From assembly GCF_001238275.1 (NCBI RefSeq), contig NZ_LGTB01000003.1:124001-188000 (forward strand): DNA of 64,000 bases. The letters are read 5' to 3'. The notes under the pieces were generated by a model. It did no database searches. It saw only the letters and a list, made by a program, of their open reading frames with translations, and had not been told where the DNA came from. Below are positions 48,660-58,135 of the stretch, piece by piece. A program made the position numbers and the translations under genes. Position 1 is the first letter of the stretch; each line of letters opens with the position of its first letter. The DNA comes from Bradyrhizobium viridifuturi (GTDB lineage Bacteria; Pseudomonadota; Alphaproteobacteria; Rhizobiales; Xanthobacteraceae).

Positions 48660-49832
48660 ATGCCCATCGTCAACCGCGTCGCCGATCTGCAACCCGATAT
48701 CCAGGCCTGGCGCCGCAACATCCACGAACACCCCGAGCTGCTTTATGATGTGCACCGCACTGCATCATTCGTGGCGGACCGGCTGCGGGAATTCGGCTGC
48801 GACGAGGTCGTGACCGGGCTCGGCAAGACCGGCGTGGTCGGGGTCATCAAGGGCAAGAAGGGCGCAGCCAAGGGCGACGTCAAGGTGATCGGCCTGCGCG
48901 CCGACATGGATGCGCTGCCGATCCACGAGGAAACCAACCTGCCTTATGCCTCGAAGACGCCGGGCAAGATGCACGCCTGCGGCCATGACGGCCACACCGC
49001 GATGCTGCTCGGCGCGGCACGCTATCTCGCCGAGACGCGCAATTTCGCCGGCGATGCGGTCGTGATCTTCCAGCCGGCCGAGGAGGGTGGGGCTGGCGCT
49101 GCCGCCATGATCAAGGACGGCTTGATGGACCGCTTCGGCGTCCAGCAGGTCTATGGCATGCACAACGGTCCGGGGATTCCGATCGGCTCGTTCGCGATCC
49201 GCTCCGGCCCGATCATGGCGTCCACCGACGAGGTCAATATCAACATCGAGGGGCTCGGCGGCCACGCCGCACGGCCGCACAAATGCATCGATTCGGTGAT
49301 GGTCGGCGCGCAACTTATCACAGCGCTGCAGTCGATCGTGTCGCGCAGCGTCGATCCGCTCGATTCCGCCGTGATCTCGATCTGCGAATTCCACGCCGGC
49401 AATGCCCGTAACGTGATTCCGCAGACGGCGGTGTTGCGTGGCACCGTCCGCACGCTGACCCCGGAGGTCCGGCAACTGATCGAGAAGCGCATCGGCGAAG
49501 TGGTCAAGGGCGTTGCCCAGCTGACCGGCGCCCGGATCGATCTCGACTACAAGCGCGGCTATCCGGTCACCGTCAACCACGCCTCGCAGACCGAATTCGC
49601 GACCCGCATCGCCAAGGAAGTGGCCGGCGACGGCAACGTGCACACGATGCCGCCGCTGATGGGCGGCGAGGATTTCTCGTATATGCTCGAAGCGCGGCCT
49701 GGCGCCTTCATCTTCTGCGGCAACGGCGACAGCGCGGGCCTGCACCACCCCGCCTACAATTTCAACGATGAGGCGATCGTCTTCGGAACGTCGTACTTCG
49801 TGAAGATCGTGGAGGACGCGCTGGCGGCGTGA
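48660..49832 (+). CDS. M20 aminoacylase/amidohydrolase
   Basis: 390-residue cytoplasmic M20D amidohydrolase (hippurate hydrolase/N-acyl-amino-acid deacylase type). It lacks a signal peptide and starts MPIVNRVADLQPDIQAWRRN with the common IHEHPELL. Metal ligands are HACGHDGHTAMLLG, FQPAEEGGAGAAAM and the late MGGEDFSYML. It probably cleaves N-acyl amino acids such as hippurate. It sits near a second, secreted paralogue (45919) and converges with a P450 gene across 3 bp. Confidence 0.9.
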   Translation: MPIVNRVADLQPDIQAWRRNIHEHPELLYDVHRTASFVADRLREFGCDEVVTGLGKTGVVGVIKGKKGAAKGDVKVIGLRADMDALPIHEETNLPYASKTPGKMHACGHDGHTAMLLGAARYLAETRNFAGDAVVIFQPAEEGGAGAAAMIKDGLMDRFGVQQVYGMHNGPGIPIGSFAIRSGPIMASTDEVNINIEGLGGHAARPHKCIDSVMVGAQLITALQSIVSRSVDPLDSAVISICEFHAGNARNVIPQTAVLRGTVRTLTPEVRQLIEKRIGEVVKGVAQLTGARIDLDYKRGYPVTVNHASQTEFATRIAKEVAGDGNVHTMPPLMGGEDFSYMLEARPGAFIFCGNGDSAGLHHPAYNFNDEAIVFGTSYFVKIVEDALAA

Positions 49833-49835
49833 GTC

Positions 49836-51017
49836 TCACGCGTCCCATCGGACCGGCAGCGATACCGGCCCGCGGAACACCCAGCCGCGAACAACGGGCG
49901 GCGCCTCCTCGCGGAGGCGCAGATTGCGCAGGCGATCGAACAGCATCGGCACCACGATCTTGCCGACGGTGAGCCGCGACACCCAGGTGCCGGCGCAGAA
50001 ATGCGGCCCGGCGCCGAATGCCAGATGCGATTTCTTCGGCCGCGTCACGTCGAAGCGATCCGACTCGGCGAAGCGGTTGGCGTCGCGGTTCGCCGCGCCG
50101 ACGCAGAGGCCGATCTGAAGGCCCTCCGGCAGCGTCGTGCCGGAAAGATCGACGTCGCGGGTGACGCGGCGCGGATACATGCCGATCGGCGAGATCCAGC
50201 GCACGGCTTCCTCGAGCGCAGCCGGCCAGAGCTCGGGCTTCGCCAGCACGCTGTCCTTTTGCGCCGGGTCTTGCAGCAGACCAAGCACAAGGGTCAGGAT
50301 CGCATCGCGCGGCTCGTTCAGCCCGCCACCGATGATCACCTTGATGTTGGCGCGGATGCCCTCGATCGGCATCGGCGGGTCGGCATTGATCATCGACGAC
50401 AGGATCGAGGGATTCGGGTTGCTGCGGTGATCGTCGAGCACCGCGTCGATCGCGGCATCGACATCGGCGCTCGCCTGCATCGCCTTGCGCTCGACCTCGG
50501 CATCGGCGGCGTAATTGCCGGCACCGTCGATCAGCGCCTGCGACCAGTCGGCCAATGTCTGCCACGGCATGTCCCGGAATCCGATCATCGCCATCAGGCT
50601 GAGCGAGGCCATCGGCGCGGCAAGCGCGCCGAACAGATCGGCCTCGTCGGCCGCCGACAGGTCATCGATCAGCGCTTGCGCGATCGCGGTGAATTTCGGC
50701 GCCCAATGCTCCTTGATCGTGGCCGGGCGGAACGAGGGCTCGATCGCCTTGCGACCGATCGCATGCTCGGCGCCGTCCTTGCGCATGAAGGTCGGCCCCA
50801 TCACCTTGTTGACCAGCGAAGAGGGATTGTCGGCCGAGTAGGTCGCGGGATCGCGCTCGATCCGCACGATGTCGTCGAAGCGCGTCACCAGCGTCAGCTT
50901 CGCGGGTTCGACATAAACCGCCGACGCCATCTCGCGCAGGCGACGGAAGACCGGATAGGGGTCATCGAGCAGATCCTGATACGCGATGTTGGTGACGACG
51001 GGCACGGCGCTGGTCAT
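49836..51017 (-). CDS. Cytochrome P450
   Basis: 393-residue soluble bacterial P450. The heme-binding motif is FGAGPHFCAG near residue 350, with the axial Cys. The helix K ExxR motif is EEAVRW, and the helix I region is VIIGGGLNEPRDAI, where Asn-Glu replaces the usual acid-Thr pair, a change that may alter proton delivery. It needs a ferredoxin partner that is not adjacent. It is divergent from a LysR regulator, which probably controls it. Confidence 0.9.
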   Translation of the reverse strand: MTSAVPVVTNIAYQDLLDDPYPVFRRLREMASAVYVEPAKLTLVTRFDDIVRIERDPATYSADNPSSLVNKVMGPTFMRKDGAEHAIGRKAIEPSFRPATIKEHWAPKFTAIAQALIDDLSAADEADLFGALAAPMASLSLMAMIGFRDMPWQTLADWSQALIDGAGNYAADAEVERKAMQASADVDAAIDAVLDDHRSNPNPSILSSMINADPPMPIEGIRANIKVIIGGGLNEPRDAILTLVLGLLQDPAQKDSVLAKPELWPAALEEAVRWISPIGMYPRRVTRDVDLSGTTLPEGLQIGLCVGAANRDANRFAESDRFDVTRPKKSHLAFGAGPHFCAGTWVSRLTVGKIVVPMLFDRLRNLRLREEAPPVVRGWVFRGPVSLPVRWDA

Positions 51018-51073
51018 TGGTCCTCCCGGAGCGCTTTTTGGGGAGGCTAGCGCCTGCGGGGATGATCGCTCAA

Positions 51074-51101
51074 TTCGATGGGATCGATATAGGCCATCGA
51101 A
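51074..51101. promoter_or_regulatory. Inverted repeat, candidate LysR operator
   Basis: TTCGATGG and CCATCGAA are perfect 8-bp arms 12 bp apart in the gap between the divergent P450 and LysR genes. Position and symmetry fit a LysR autoregulatory/activator site. Confidence 0.5.
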
Positions 51102-51153
51102 ATATTACATGGCCTTGTGCTAGGCTGGTTGCCGGCAATGCGGGAGGTGCAGC

Positions 51154-52067
51154 GTGGCGGCCAATTCCTCGATCGATCCGATCGACATCGGGACCTTGCG
51201 GACGCTCGTGCTGGTCTACGACCTGCAGTCGTTCTCCACGGCCGCCAAGCGCCTCGATGTCAACCAGTCCACCATCAGCTATGCGATCGAGCGGCTGCGC
51301 GGCGCGCTCAATGATCCGCTGTTCGTTCGGAGCGGCAATGGCGTGACCGCCACCGAGCGCTGCGCGGCGCTGGTCGGTTGGGCGCGGGACATGATCGGCG
51401 AGATCGACGGGCTCGCCTCGCCGGTCGAGTTCGATCCGGCGACGGCGCAGGGGACCATCACGATCTCCTGCAACTACCACGAACGCCAGACCTTGATGCC
51501 GCAGTTCAGCACACGGCTGCGTGCCGGCGCCCCAAAGGTCCGGCTTGTCCTGCTTGATGCCGCGGGTCATGGCGACGTCCATCTCAAGCAGAACCAATGC
51601 GACATCGTGCTTGGTCCAGTCGGGGTTGTCGGCGATAACGTCTTTCGGCGTCATGTCCTCACGGATCATTATGTCTGCGTGATGGATCGGGCCAATCCGT
51701 TGGCGCGCGGCCGGATCGCACTGTCGGCCTATGCGAAGGCCGAGCACGTCTTCATCACCCACAGCGGCGAGTGGCAGCCGCTCTACCTCGAGGCGCTGAA
51801 GGCGAGGAACGTCGAGATCGAGCCCGTCGTCAGCCTGCCGAACCACGACAGTCTGGCGCGCATCATCGTGGGCACCGGCCTGGTCGCGACATCCCGTATC
51901 ATCTGGCGCGGGCAATGCGCGGCGCCCTGCATGTCGCTGCGCTGCCGTTCCGCGTTCCGATCTCGATCGACATGTACTGGAGCGCAAGGACGGCCAAGTC
52001 AGGCCTGCACAAATGGGCGCGCGGCCTGCTGGCCGAGATCGCCAAGGCTTACGCCGCGAAAGGCTGA
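51154..52067 (+). pseudogene. LysR-family regulator, C-terminal frameshift
   Basis: LysR-type regulator. The N-terminal helix-turn-helix is intact (SFSTAAKRLDVNQSTISYAI), followed by most of the ligand-binding domain. After GTGLVAT the frame is lost at about 51888-51891. The expected continuation IPYHLARAMRGALHVAALPF, then RVPISIDMYWSARTAKSGLH, runs in the next frame to a TGA at 52067. One added base (ACC ATC CCG) restores about 304 residues. Without it the last ~60 residues are an unrelated Arg/Ser/Cys-rich tail. The GTG start has GGGAGG upstream. It is divergent from a cytochrome P450 gene. Confidence 0.83.
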
Positions 52068-52107
52068 TGCCGTCTGAACAATCCTCGTCACACGCTTCCA
52101 GCTCGTT

Positions 52108-52185
52108 CGTCATTGCGAGCGAAGCAATCCCTCTCACCCTTGCGGAGGCGTGGATTGCTTCGTCGCTTCGCTCCTCGCAATGACG
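52108..52185. repeat. Palindromic repeat (CGTCATTGCGAGC type)
   Basis: CGTCATTGCGAGCGAAGCAA (52108) is inversely complementary to the block ending CTCGCAATGACG (52185). It lies between the LysR gene and the terminator and looks like a member of another REP-like family. Confidence 0.7.
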
Positions 52186-52198
52186 GAAAATCTCAAAG

Positions 52199-52231
52199 CA
52201 AAAGGCCCGCACCAATGGTGCGGGCCTTTTG
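52199..52231. terminator. Bidirectional terminator after LysR and phosphate transporter genes
   Basis: AAAAGGCCCGCACC pairs perfectly with GGTGCGGGCCTTTT around an AAT loop. It lies between the convergent ends of the LysR gene and the transporter gene and suits both strands. Confidence 0.82.
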
Positions 52232-52265
52232 TCCGGCGGCAGGTCGCGCCGAAGCCGTGTCGGCA

Positions 52266-53888
52266 TCAGAACACGTGGTAGAACACGTAGTACAGGATGC
52301 CCGAGAGGATCATCGCGGCCGGCAGGGTCAGCACCCAGGCCATCGCGATGTTGCGGATGGTCGACCATTGCAGGCCGGAGCCGTTGGCGGCCATTGTGCC
52401 CGCGATGCCTGATGACAGCACATGCGTGGTCGAGACCGGCAGGCCGTAACCATCGGCCGCCGCGATCGTCGCGGCCGCCGTGATCTCGGCGCAGGCGCCC
52501 TGCGCGTAGGTCAGATGGGTCTTGCCGATCTTCTCGCCGACGGTGACGACGATGCGCTTCCAGCCGACCATGGTGCCGAGGCCGAGCGCGATGGCGACGG
52601 CGAACTTCACCCAGCTCGGGATGAACTTGGTCGCGGCATCGAGCGAGCCCTTGTACTCGTTCAGCGTGGCGACGTCGGCGGCGGTCAGTTCAGCTTCCTT
52701 GTCCTTCATCAGGAAGCGGATCGCCTCGGACGCCAGGTACATGTCGTTACGGGTGTTGCCGACCGCGTCAGCCGGGAATTTGGCCAGCGATCCGTACTCG
52801 GCAACCTGCTTGCCGATGTCGCGCACTAGCACCGCCAGCGATGGATAGGTGCCCTCGTTGATCTGGTGCTCCGCGACATAGTTGGTCACGGCCGGCCGCG
52901 GATTGCCGATCACGTTGTAGCCGGCGGCCTTGCCTTCGATGACCTTGCTGGCCGCGGTCGAGTGCGCGGCGAAGTGCTCGATCTGGCTCGCCGGCAGCGC
53001 GCGGTTCAGCGCATAGGCGGTAGGCACGGTGCCGATCAGGATCAGCATGATCAGGCCCATGCCCTTCTGGCCGTCGTTGGAGCCGTGGAAGAAGCTGACC
53101 AGCGTGCAGGTCAGGATCAGGATGCCACGGATCCACCACGGCGGCGGCTGGTTGCCGACCGGCTCGCCGAACAGTGCCGGCGTCGCGCGCGCCAGTACGG
53201 CCTTGAGGATGTAGAGGAGGCCGGCCGCGAGCACGAAGCCGAACAGCGGCGACAGCAGCAGCGCCTTGGCAATGCCGGCGGCCTGCGTCCAGTCGACGCC
53301 CGAGGTGCCGTCACGGCCGCGGAGCAGCGCGTTGGTGATGCCGACGCCCATGATCGATCCGATCAGGGTGTGCGAGCTCGAGGCCGGCAGGCCGAGCCAC
53401 CAGGTGCCCAGATTCCAGAGGATGGCGGCGATCAGCAGCGCGAACACCATCGCAAAGCCGGCGCTCGATCCGACCTGCAGGATCAGCTCGACCGGGAGCA
53501 GCGATACGATGCCGAACGCGACGGCGCCGCTCGAGAGCAGCACGCCGAACAGGTTGAACATGCCCGACCACACCACGGCGACATGCGCCGGCAGCGAGCG
53601 GGTGTAGATCACGGTGGCGACCGCGTTCGCGGTGTCATGGAAGCCGTTGACGAATTCGAAGCCGAGCGCGATCAGCAGCGCCACGAACAGCATGATGTAG
53701 GGCAGGAACGACGTGACGCGCGTGCCGGTGGCGTCGACGTCGGAATAGATGCTGTAGGCAACGAATAGCAGCGCGGCCGCAACCACGCCCATATAGATAA
53801 TTCCGGTCATAGGGTGGAAGCCCTTGTCGAGATCCGGGCCCTTCTTCAGGGCGGGCTCGATCGAGCCGGGTAACGCCATATCGCTCAT
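52266..53888 (-). CDS. Inorganic phosphate transporter, PiT family
   Basis: 540-residue low-affinity phosphate:metal symporter of the inner membrane with about 11-12 helices. The two PiT signature repeats are NGFHDTANAVATVIYTRSL near the N-terminus and SNDGQKGMGLIMLILI in the middle, with LPASSSHTLIGSIMG and LPVSTTHVLSSGIAG as the paired ASSSH/STTH segments. A long cytoplasmic loop (ASQIEHFAAHSTAAS onward) separates the halves. GGAG precedes the ATG at 53888. No pho box was recognised. Confidence 0.92.
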   Translation of the reverse strand: MSDMALPGSIEPALKKGPDLDKGFHPMTGIIYMGVVAAALLFVAYSIYSDVDATGTRVTSFLPYIMLFVALLIALGFEFVNGFHDTANAVATVIYTRSLPAHVAVVWSGMFNLFGVLLSSGAVAFGIVSLLPVELILQVGSSAGFAMVFALLIAAILWNLGTWWLGLPASSSHTLIGSIMGVGITNALLRGRDGTSGVDWTQAAGIAKALLLSPLFGFVLAAGLLYILKAVLARATPALFGEPVGNQPPPWWIRGILILTCTLVSFFHGSNDGQKGMGLIMLILIGTVPTAYALNRALPASQIEHFAAHSTAASKVIEGKAAGYNVIGNPRPAVTNYVAEHQINEGTYPSLAVLVRDIGKQVAEYGSLAKFPADAVGNTRNDMYLASEAIRFLMKDKEAELTAADVATLNEYKGSLDAATKFIPSWVKFAVAIALGLGTMVGWKRIVVTVGEKIGKTHLTYAQGACAEITAAATIAAADGYGLPVSTTHVLSSGIAGTMAANGSGLQWSTIRNIAMAWVLTLPAAMILSGILYYVFYHVF

Positions 53889-54485
53889 GGTAAACTCCTG
53901 TCCCAATGCCGCCGATTTTGATCGATGCATGTGACAGGCAATTGAAATCCGGCCGTGAATTGCGCCGGTGATCCGTGGCCGGCGGAGATCGAGCCGAATA
54001 TTTGTGCAACACATTGAAGGCTCACGCGCCTTCGCGACGTCGTGGCAATCTTCAGCAACAGAAGGTCAGTGATGACCGCGAAGAGGCCCGCACTTGTTTC
54101 GCAAGGCAAGACTGTGTGCAGGTGAGGTCACACTGACAGCGCAATCCGCCGGCGGGTATTTCACGGCAAGATTTCTGTCGACCGGAAATCCGGCAACGTC
54201 GCCGGTATGGTCGCGGATGGTGGGAAGTGCAGGAAGGGACGCGGAGTGGGAAGGAGCGAGGGAGCAGGATGGGTGGAAGGATGAGGTGGCGCGCCGCACG
54301 ATTGGGGCTAGCAAACCGCGCAGCGCGCCCGCCTCAAGGTACGTCATGGCGTGAACATGACGCCCGATACCTGCGGAACACGTCACAGTACCACGGATCA
54401 ATTAAAGGTTGTAGGTATTTGTCAGCGTTTAGAAGCAATTTCACGTTGAAGTGTGATTACTCCGGTTCCACTGATTTTGTGGAAC
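53889..54485. other. 597-bp region without a supported gene
   Basis: Separates the phosphate transporter gene from the UdgX-type gene. Short open frames exist on both strands but have no ribosome site or protein-like composition. It becomes AT-richer near 54380-54480. It should contain the transporter promoter; I see no repeat or RNA. Confidence 0.5.
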
Positions 54486-55937
54486 TCAGGCTGCGCGGAC
54501 CGCATTGCGCAGCTGATCTGCGGCGATTTTCAGGTCATCGATAAAGCGCTGATATTCCAGCGCCTTGGCTTTCACGTCGGGCAGCCGCAACAGATAGGAC
54601 GGATGCACGGTGACGAGCACCTTGGTTCCGTCGTGGTCGATCAGGTGGCCGCGGTTCTTGTTGATCGGGGTGATCTTGCCAAGCACGCTGAGCGCTGCGG
54701 TGGCGCCGAGCGCCACCACGAGCTCCGGCTTGATGGCGGCGAGTTCGCGCGCGTACCACTGCCGGCAGGCGCGGATCTCCGCTGTGTTCGGCTTCTGGTG
54801 CAGCCGGACCTTGCCGCGCTGCACGAATTTGAAGTGCTTCACCGCATTGGTGATGTAGACGCTGGCGCGATCGATGCCGGCGTCCTCAAGCGCGCGATCG
54901 AGCATCTGTCCGGCCGGTCCGACGAAGGGGTGGCCGGCGAGATCCTCCTTGTCGCCGGGCTGCTCGCCGACCAGCATCAGCGTCGCGCCTTGCGGCCCTT
55001 CGCCGAACACGGTTTGCGTCGCGTCCTGCCACAGCGGGCAGGCGCGGCAATCGGCGGCCTCGTCGCGCAGGGCGGCGATCGTGTCGCGAGCCTGTGCATC
55101 CTGAGCTTGCTTGAGGGCCATCGGCTCATCCGGCCGCTTCTGCGGCTTGTGCGGTTCAGTTGCCTCGTTCGCGATCATCGCGACGGCGGTTCGTTCCGCG
55201 CTCGCGATCAATGGCTTAATCAGCGAGGCCTCCGGCAGGTTCCTCCAGTATTTCTGCGGCATCTCGGTCTGCATCGCTTTCACCTTCAGCCGCGCCGGAT
55301 TGAAGATCGCCGCGTAATAGCTTCGCCAGGTTTCCTCCAGCCGGTCCTCGCCGGGCGCCTCGGATTTGGCGACGCCCGGTGTGATCGAGATCGCGTGGCC
55401 GTCCCAATGCGCGCAGACGTCGGGCGTCAGGATCGACCAGGGCATGTCGGCAAAGCGCTTGGCGAAGAATGGTGCAGCAAGCTCGACAATATGATGCTCC
55501 GGTTCGAACCAGGCGACGAAATGCGTATTCACGCGGCCGACCTCACGGAAGCGGACGAAGGCATGCATTTTATGTTCGTCGCGATGCACCTCACGCGCCA
55601 TCGCGTTGATTTCGGCGACATCGGGATCGGTGGCGACGTTGAGGAGGTCATGAAGGTTGCGCAGCCGCCACAGCAGGCGATAGAGCCGGGCGAAGCGTTC
55701 GGAGTTGCGATGCAGGATCGCCGCTTTCGCCAGCTCGACGAATTTGGCCGGTACATTGAAGGTGCCTTCCGGCACATCGGGCAAATGGTCAGCTTCCGTC
55801 GCCGCAAACAATTCCGGCTCGGCATTGCGCACGGTCCATGTCACTTCCTGCGGCTTCACCTCGTTCAGCGCCAGCCGCCGTGCGGCTTGTCGCCAACCGT
55901 TGAAGTCGGTTTCGCTGTCGAGGATGATGGTGTGCAT
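54486..55937 (-). CDS. DUF4130 / UdgX-type uracil-DNA glycosylase fusion
   Basis: 483-residue two-domain protein. The N-terminal ~260 residues (MHTIILDSETDFNGWRQAAR to YYAAIFNPARLKVKAM) are the DUF4130-type domain linked to a radical SAM partner. The C-terminal ~190 residues are a family-4-like UDG: GEQPGDKED motif, HPFVGPAGQML and HPSYLLRLP. The UdgX-specific loop reads KVRLH instead of KRRIH, keeping the His that bonds covalently to DNA and one Arg. It should bind or excise uracil from damaged DNA. It overlaps the upstream radical SAM gene by 1 bp. Confidence 0.87.
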   Translation of the reverse strand: MHTIILDSETDFNGWRQAARRLALNEVKPQEVTWTVRNAEPELFAATEADHLPDVPEGTFNVPAKFVELAKAAILHRNSERFARLYRLLWRLRNLHDLLNVATDPDVAEINAMAREVHRDEHKMHAFVRFREVGRVNTHFVAWFEPEHHIVELAAPFFAKRFADMPWSILTPDVCAHWDGHAISITPGVAKSEAPGEDRLEETWRSYYAAIFNPARLKVKAMQTEMPQKYWRNLPEASLIKPLIASAERTAVAMIANEATEPHKPQKRPDEPMALKQAQDAQARDTIAALRDEAADCRACPLWQDATQTVFGEGPQGATLMLVGEQPGDKEDLAGHPFVGPAGQMLDRALEDAGIDRASVYITNAVKHFKFVQRGKVRLHQKPNTAEIRACRQWYARELAAIKPELVVALGATAALSVLGKITPINKNRGHLIDHDGTKVLVTVHPSYLLRLPDVKAKALEYQRFIDDLKIAADQLRNAVRAA

Positions 55938-57172
55938 CAAAACCCAAATCCGAGTTGCGTCGCCTTCGGCTTGAACCGCTCTACCAATCCGCCCGCATCG
56001 AGCAGGCGCGCCGACGGGCGATGGTCGCTGAGAACGATGAACGGCAGCGCCTTGTTCCTGGGGATGTGCAGCCGCGCCAGATCGGCCACGCGGATCGAGG
56101 TGACGCGGCGTGTCGCGATGATGCGGTCGACCGCCTTGCGGCCGAAGCCCGGTACGCGCAGCAATTCCTCGCGGCTGGCGCTGGCGACGTCGAGCGGAAA
56201 GCGCTCGCGGTGGCGTAGCGCCCAAGCGAGCTTCGGATCGATGTCGAGCGGAAGCATGCCGCTTTCGTGTCCATCGACGATCTCGCCGACATCGAAACCG
56301 TAGAACCGCATCAGCCAGTCGGCTTGGTAGAGCCTGTGCTCGCGCACCAGCGGCGGCGCGATCAGTGGCAGGGCGCGGCTGGCATCGGGGATCGGGCTGA
56401 ATGCCGAGTAATAGACACGCTTGAGCCGGTAGGCGCCATAGAGGTTGGCGCTGGTCTTGAGGATGGTCCGGTCGCTTGCGCTATCTGCGCCCACGATCAT
56501 CTGTGTGCTCTGGCCGGCCGGTGCAAAGCGGGCAGGCCTTGTTTTTGTCGCAGGCTTTTCCGCGGCTTCGTCGAGCTTCAGCCGTAGTCGTCCCATCGTG
56601 CGGCGGATCGCGCGGACGTCCTTCTCCGGCGCGAGCTTGGCGAGACTGGTCTCCTCCGGCATCTCGATGTTGATGGAGAGGCGATCGGCATATCTGCCGG
56701 CTTCCGCAATCAGCGCGTCGTCGGCTTCCGGAATGGTCTTCAGATGGATGTAGCCGCGGAAGCGATGCTCCTCGCGCAGCTTGCGCGCGACGGCGACTAC
56801 CTGCTCCATGGTGTAGTCGGCGCTGCGGATGATGCCGGAAGAGAGGAACAGTCCCTCGATGTAGTTGCGGCGGTAGAAGTCGAGCGTCAGTTTCACCACC
56901 TCGTCGACAGTGAAGCGGGCACGCGGCACGTTAGAGGAGGCGCGGTTGACGCAATACAGGCAGTCGTAGTTGCAGGCGTTGGTGAGCAGCACCTTCAGCA
57001 GTGAAATGCAGCGGCCGTCCGGGGCGTAGGAATGGCAGATGCCCATGCCTGGCGCGGTCGAGCCGAGGCCCTTGCCGTCGCTGGAATCCCGCTGCTCGGT
57101 ACCCGAGGACGCGCAGGAGGCGTCGTATTTCGCGGCATCCGCCAGGATCTCCAGCTTGCGTTGCACGTCCAT
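55937..57172 (-). CDS. Putative DNA repair radical SAM protein linked to UDG
   Basis: 411-residue radical SAM protein of the 'rSAM linked to UDG' type. The cluster motif is CNYDCLYC (LTNACNYDCLYCVNRAS). A helix-hairpin-helix-like segment near the C-terminus (LRVPGFGRKAVDRIIATRRV) suggests DNA binding. It is always found with the UdgX-type gene, here translationally coupled by TGATG. The reaction is unknown. The divergent promoter region holds a LexA box, so this pair may be DNA-damage inducible. Confidence 0.87.
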   Translation of the reverse strand: MDVQRKLEILADAAKYDASCASSGTEQRDSSDGKGLGSTAPGMGICHSYAPDGRCISLLKVLLTNACNYDCLYCVNRASSNVPRARFTVDEVVKLTLDFYRRNYIEGLFLSSGIIRSADYTMEQVVAVARKLREEHRFRGYIHLKTIPEADDALIAEAGRYADRLSINIEMPEETSLAKLAPEKDVRAIRRTMGRLRLKLDEAAEKPATKTRPARFAPAGQSTQMIVGADSASDRTILKTSANLYGAYRLKRVYYSAFSPIPDASRALPLIAPPLVREHRLYQADWLMRFYGFDVGEIVDGHESGMLPLDIDPKLAWALRHRERFPLDVASASREELLRVPGFGRKAVDRIIATRRVTSIRVADLARLHIPRNKALPFIVLSDHRPSARLLDAGGLVERFKPKATQLGFGF

Positions 57173-57253
57173 CGTGAATCCTTTTGATTTTGCTAATGAA
57201 TCAGAAAAGTCCGCAATCCGATTGACTCATCAGGGTCTGTTAGCTTTATATTA

Positions 57254-57268
57254 GAACATACCATGAAC
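57254..57268. promoter_or_regulatory. LexA (SOS) box
   Basis: GAACATACCATGAAC is a perfect GAAC-N7-GAAC, the direct-repeat LexA site of Alphaproteobacteria. It lies 72 bp before the imuA start and 81 bp before the divergent radical SAM gene, so it could repress both. Confidence 0.85.
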
Positions 57269-57340
57269 AATTGAGCCAGTCGCTGGTTCTCTGTTCAGGC
57301 AGTGACGGCCTCAAATTTTCAAGTTGAAGGAGCGGCGCAT

Positions 57341-58135
57341 ATGAATGGCGCACGCACGGGTACGCTTGCGTCTCTGCGCGGCAGCATCGCGCGCATCGAG
57401 GCGCCATCGGAGGCGGCGATGCCGAACCGCATCGCGCTCGGCCACGCGAGCGCGGACGCGATGCTGCGCGGCGGACTTGCGCCGGCCGCGCTGCATGAGG
57501 TGTTCGCCGCTGGCCATCAAAGTGGTGCTGCGACCGGCTTCATCGCAGGGCTCGCCGGCCTCATATCGGCGCGCAAGCCGCTGGTGTGGGTGCGGCAGGA
57601 TTTTTCCGATCGCGAGAACGGCGCGCTGTCGATGCACGGGCTTGCCGAGCTCGGCCTCGATCCGCGCCTCTTGGTCACGGTGCGCGCCGCCGATGTCGAC
57701 GGCGCTCTGCGCACCGCGGCCGATGCGCTGGCCTGCGATGCGCTCGGCGCCGTGGTGCTCGAGGTCTGGGGCCAGGCGCGCCAGCTCGATCTCGTCGCCA
57801 GCCGCAAGCTGACATTGGCTGCGCAAGCCTCCGGCGTCACTGCGCTGGTGCTGCGGATCGCGGCAACTCCGATCCCCTCGACCGCGGAGACGCGCTGGAT
57901 CGTGCGCGCGGCGCATTCGCCACCCGGCAATGCCGCGAGCCCTTGGGGCGCGCCGCGCGTCGAGGCCGAACTCGTGCGCAATCGTCATGGCCCGGTCGGG
58001 CGATGGATCATGGAATGGAAATGTGATGAGTGCCAATTCAGTGAACCGTCGGCGTATCCTCAGCCTGTGGCTGCCACGCCTGCCCATCGACCGCATCAAG
58101 CGCAAGCTCGCGCAGGACATCGCCTCGCAAGCTGA
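57341..58135 (+). CDS. imuA: Translesion mutagenesis protein ImuA
   Basis: 264-residue RecA/SulA-like accessory protein of the ImuA-ImuB-DnaE2 mutasome. Features include LGHASADAMLRGGLAPAALH and EVFAAGHQSGAATGFIAGLA near the N-terminus and KPLVWVRQD, LLVTVRAADVDGALRTAADA further on. GAAGGAG precedes the ATG at 57341; a GTG at 57302 is an alternative. Its 3' end overlaps imuB by 110 bp, so translation may be coupled. It is preceded by a LexA box. It probably recruits the polymerase parts to stalled forks. Confidence 0.87.
   Translation: MNGARTGTLASLRGSIARIEAPSEAAMPNRIALGHASADAMLRGGLAPAALHEVFAAGHQSGAATGFIAGLAGLISARKPLVWVRQDFSDRENGALSMHGLAELGLDPRLLVTVRAADVDGALRTAADALACDALGAVVLEVWGQARQLDLVASRKLTLAAQASGVTALVLRIAATPIPSTAETRWIVRAAHSPPGNAASPWGAPRVEAELVRNRHGPVGRWIMEWKCDECQFSEPSAYPQPVAATPAHRPHQAQARAGHRLAS

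Noticed and set aside
54066..54401. 111-residue minus-strand frame upstream of the phosphate transporter
   Set aside because: No ribosome site, no domain, composition like non-coding DNA.
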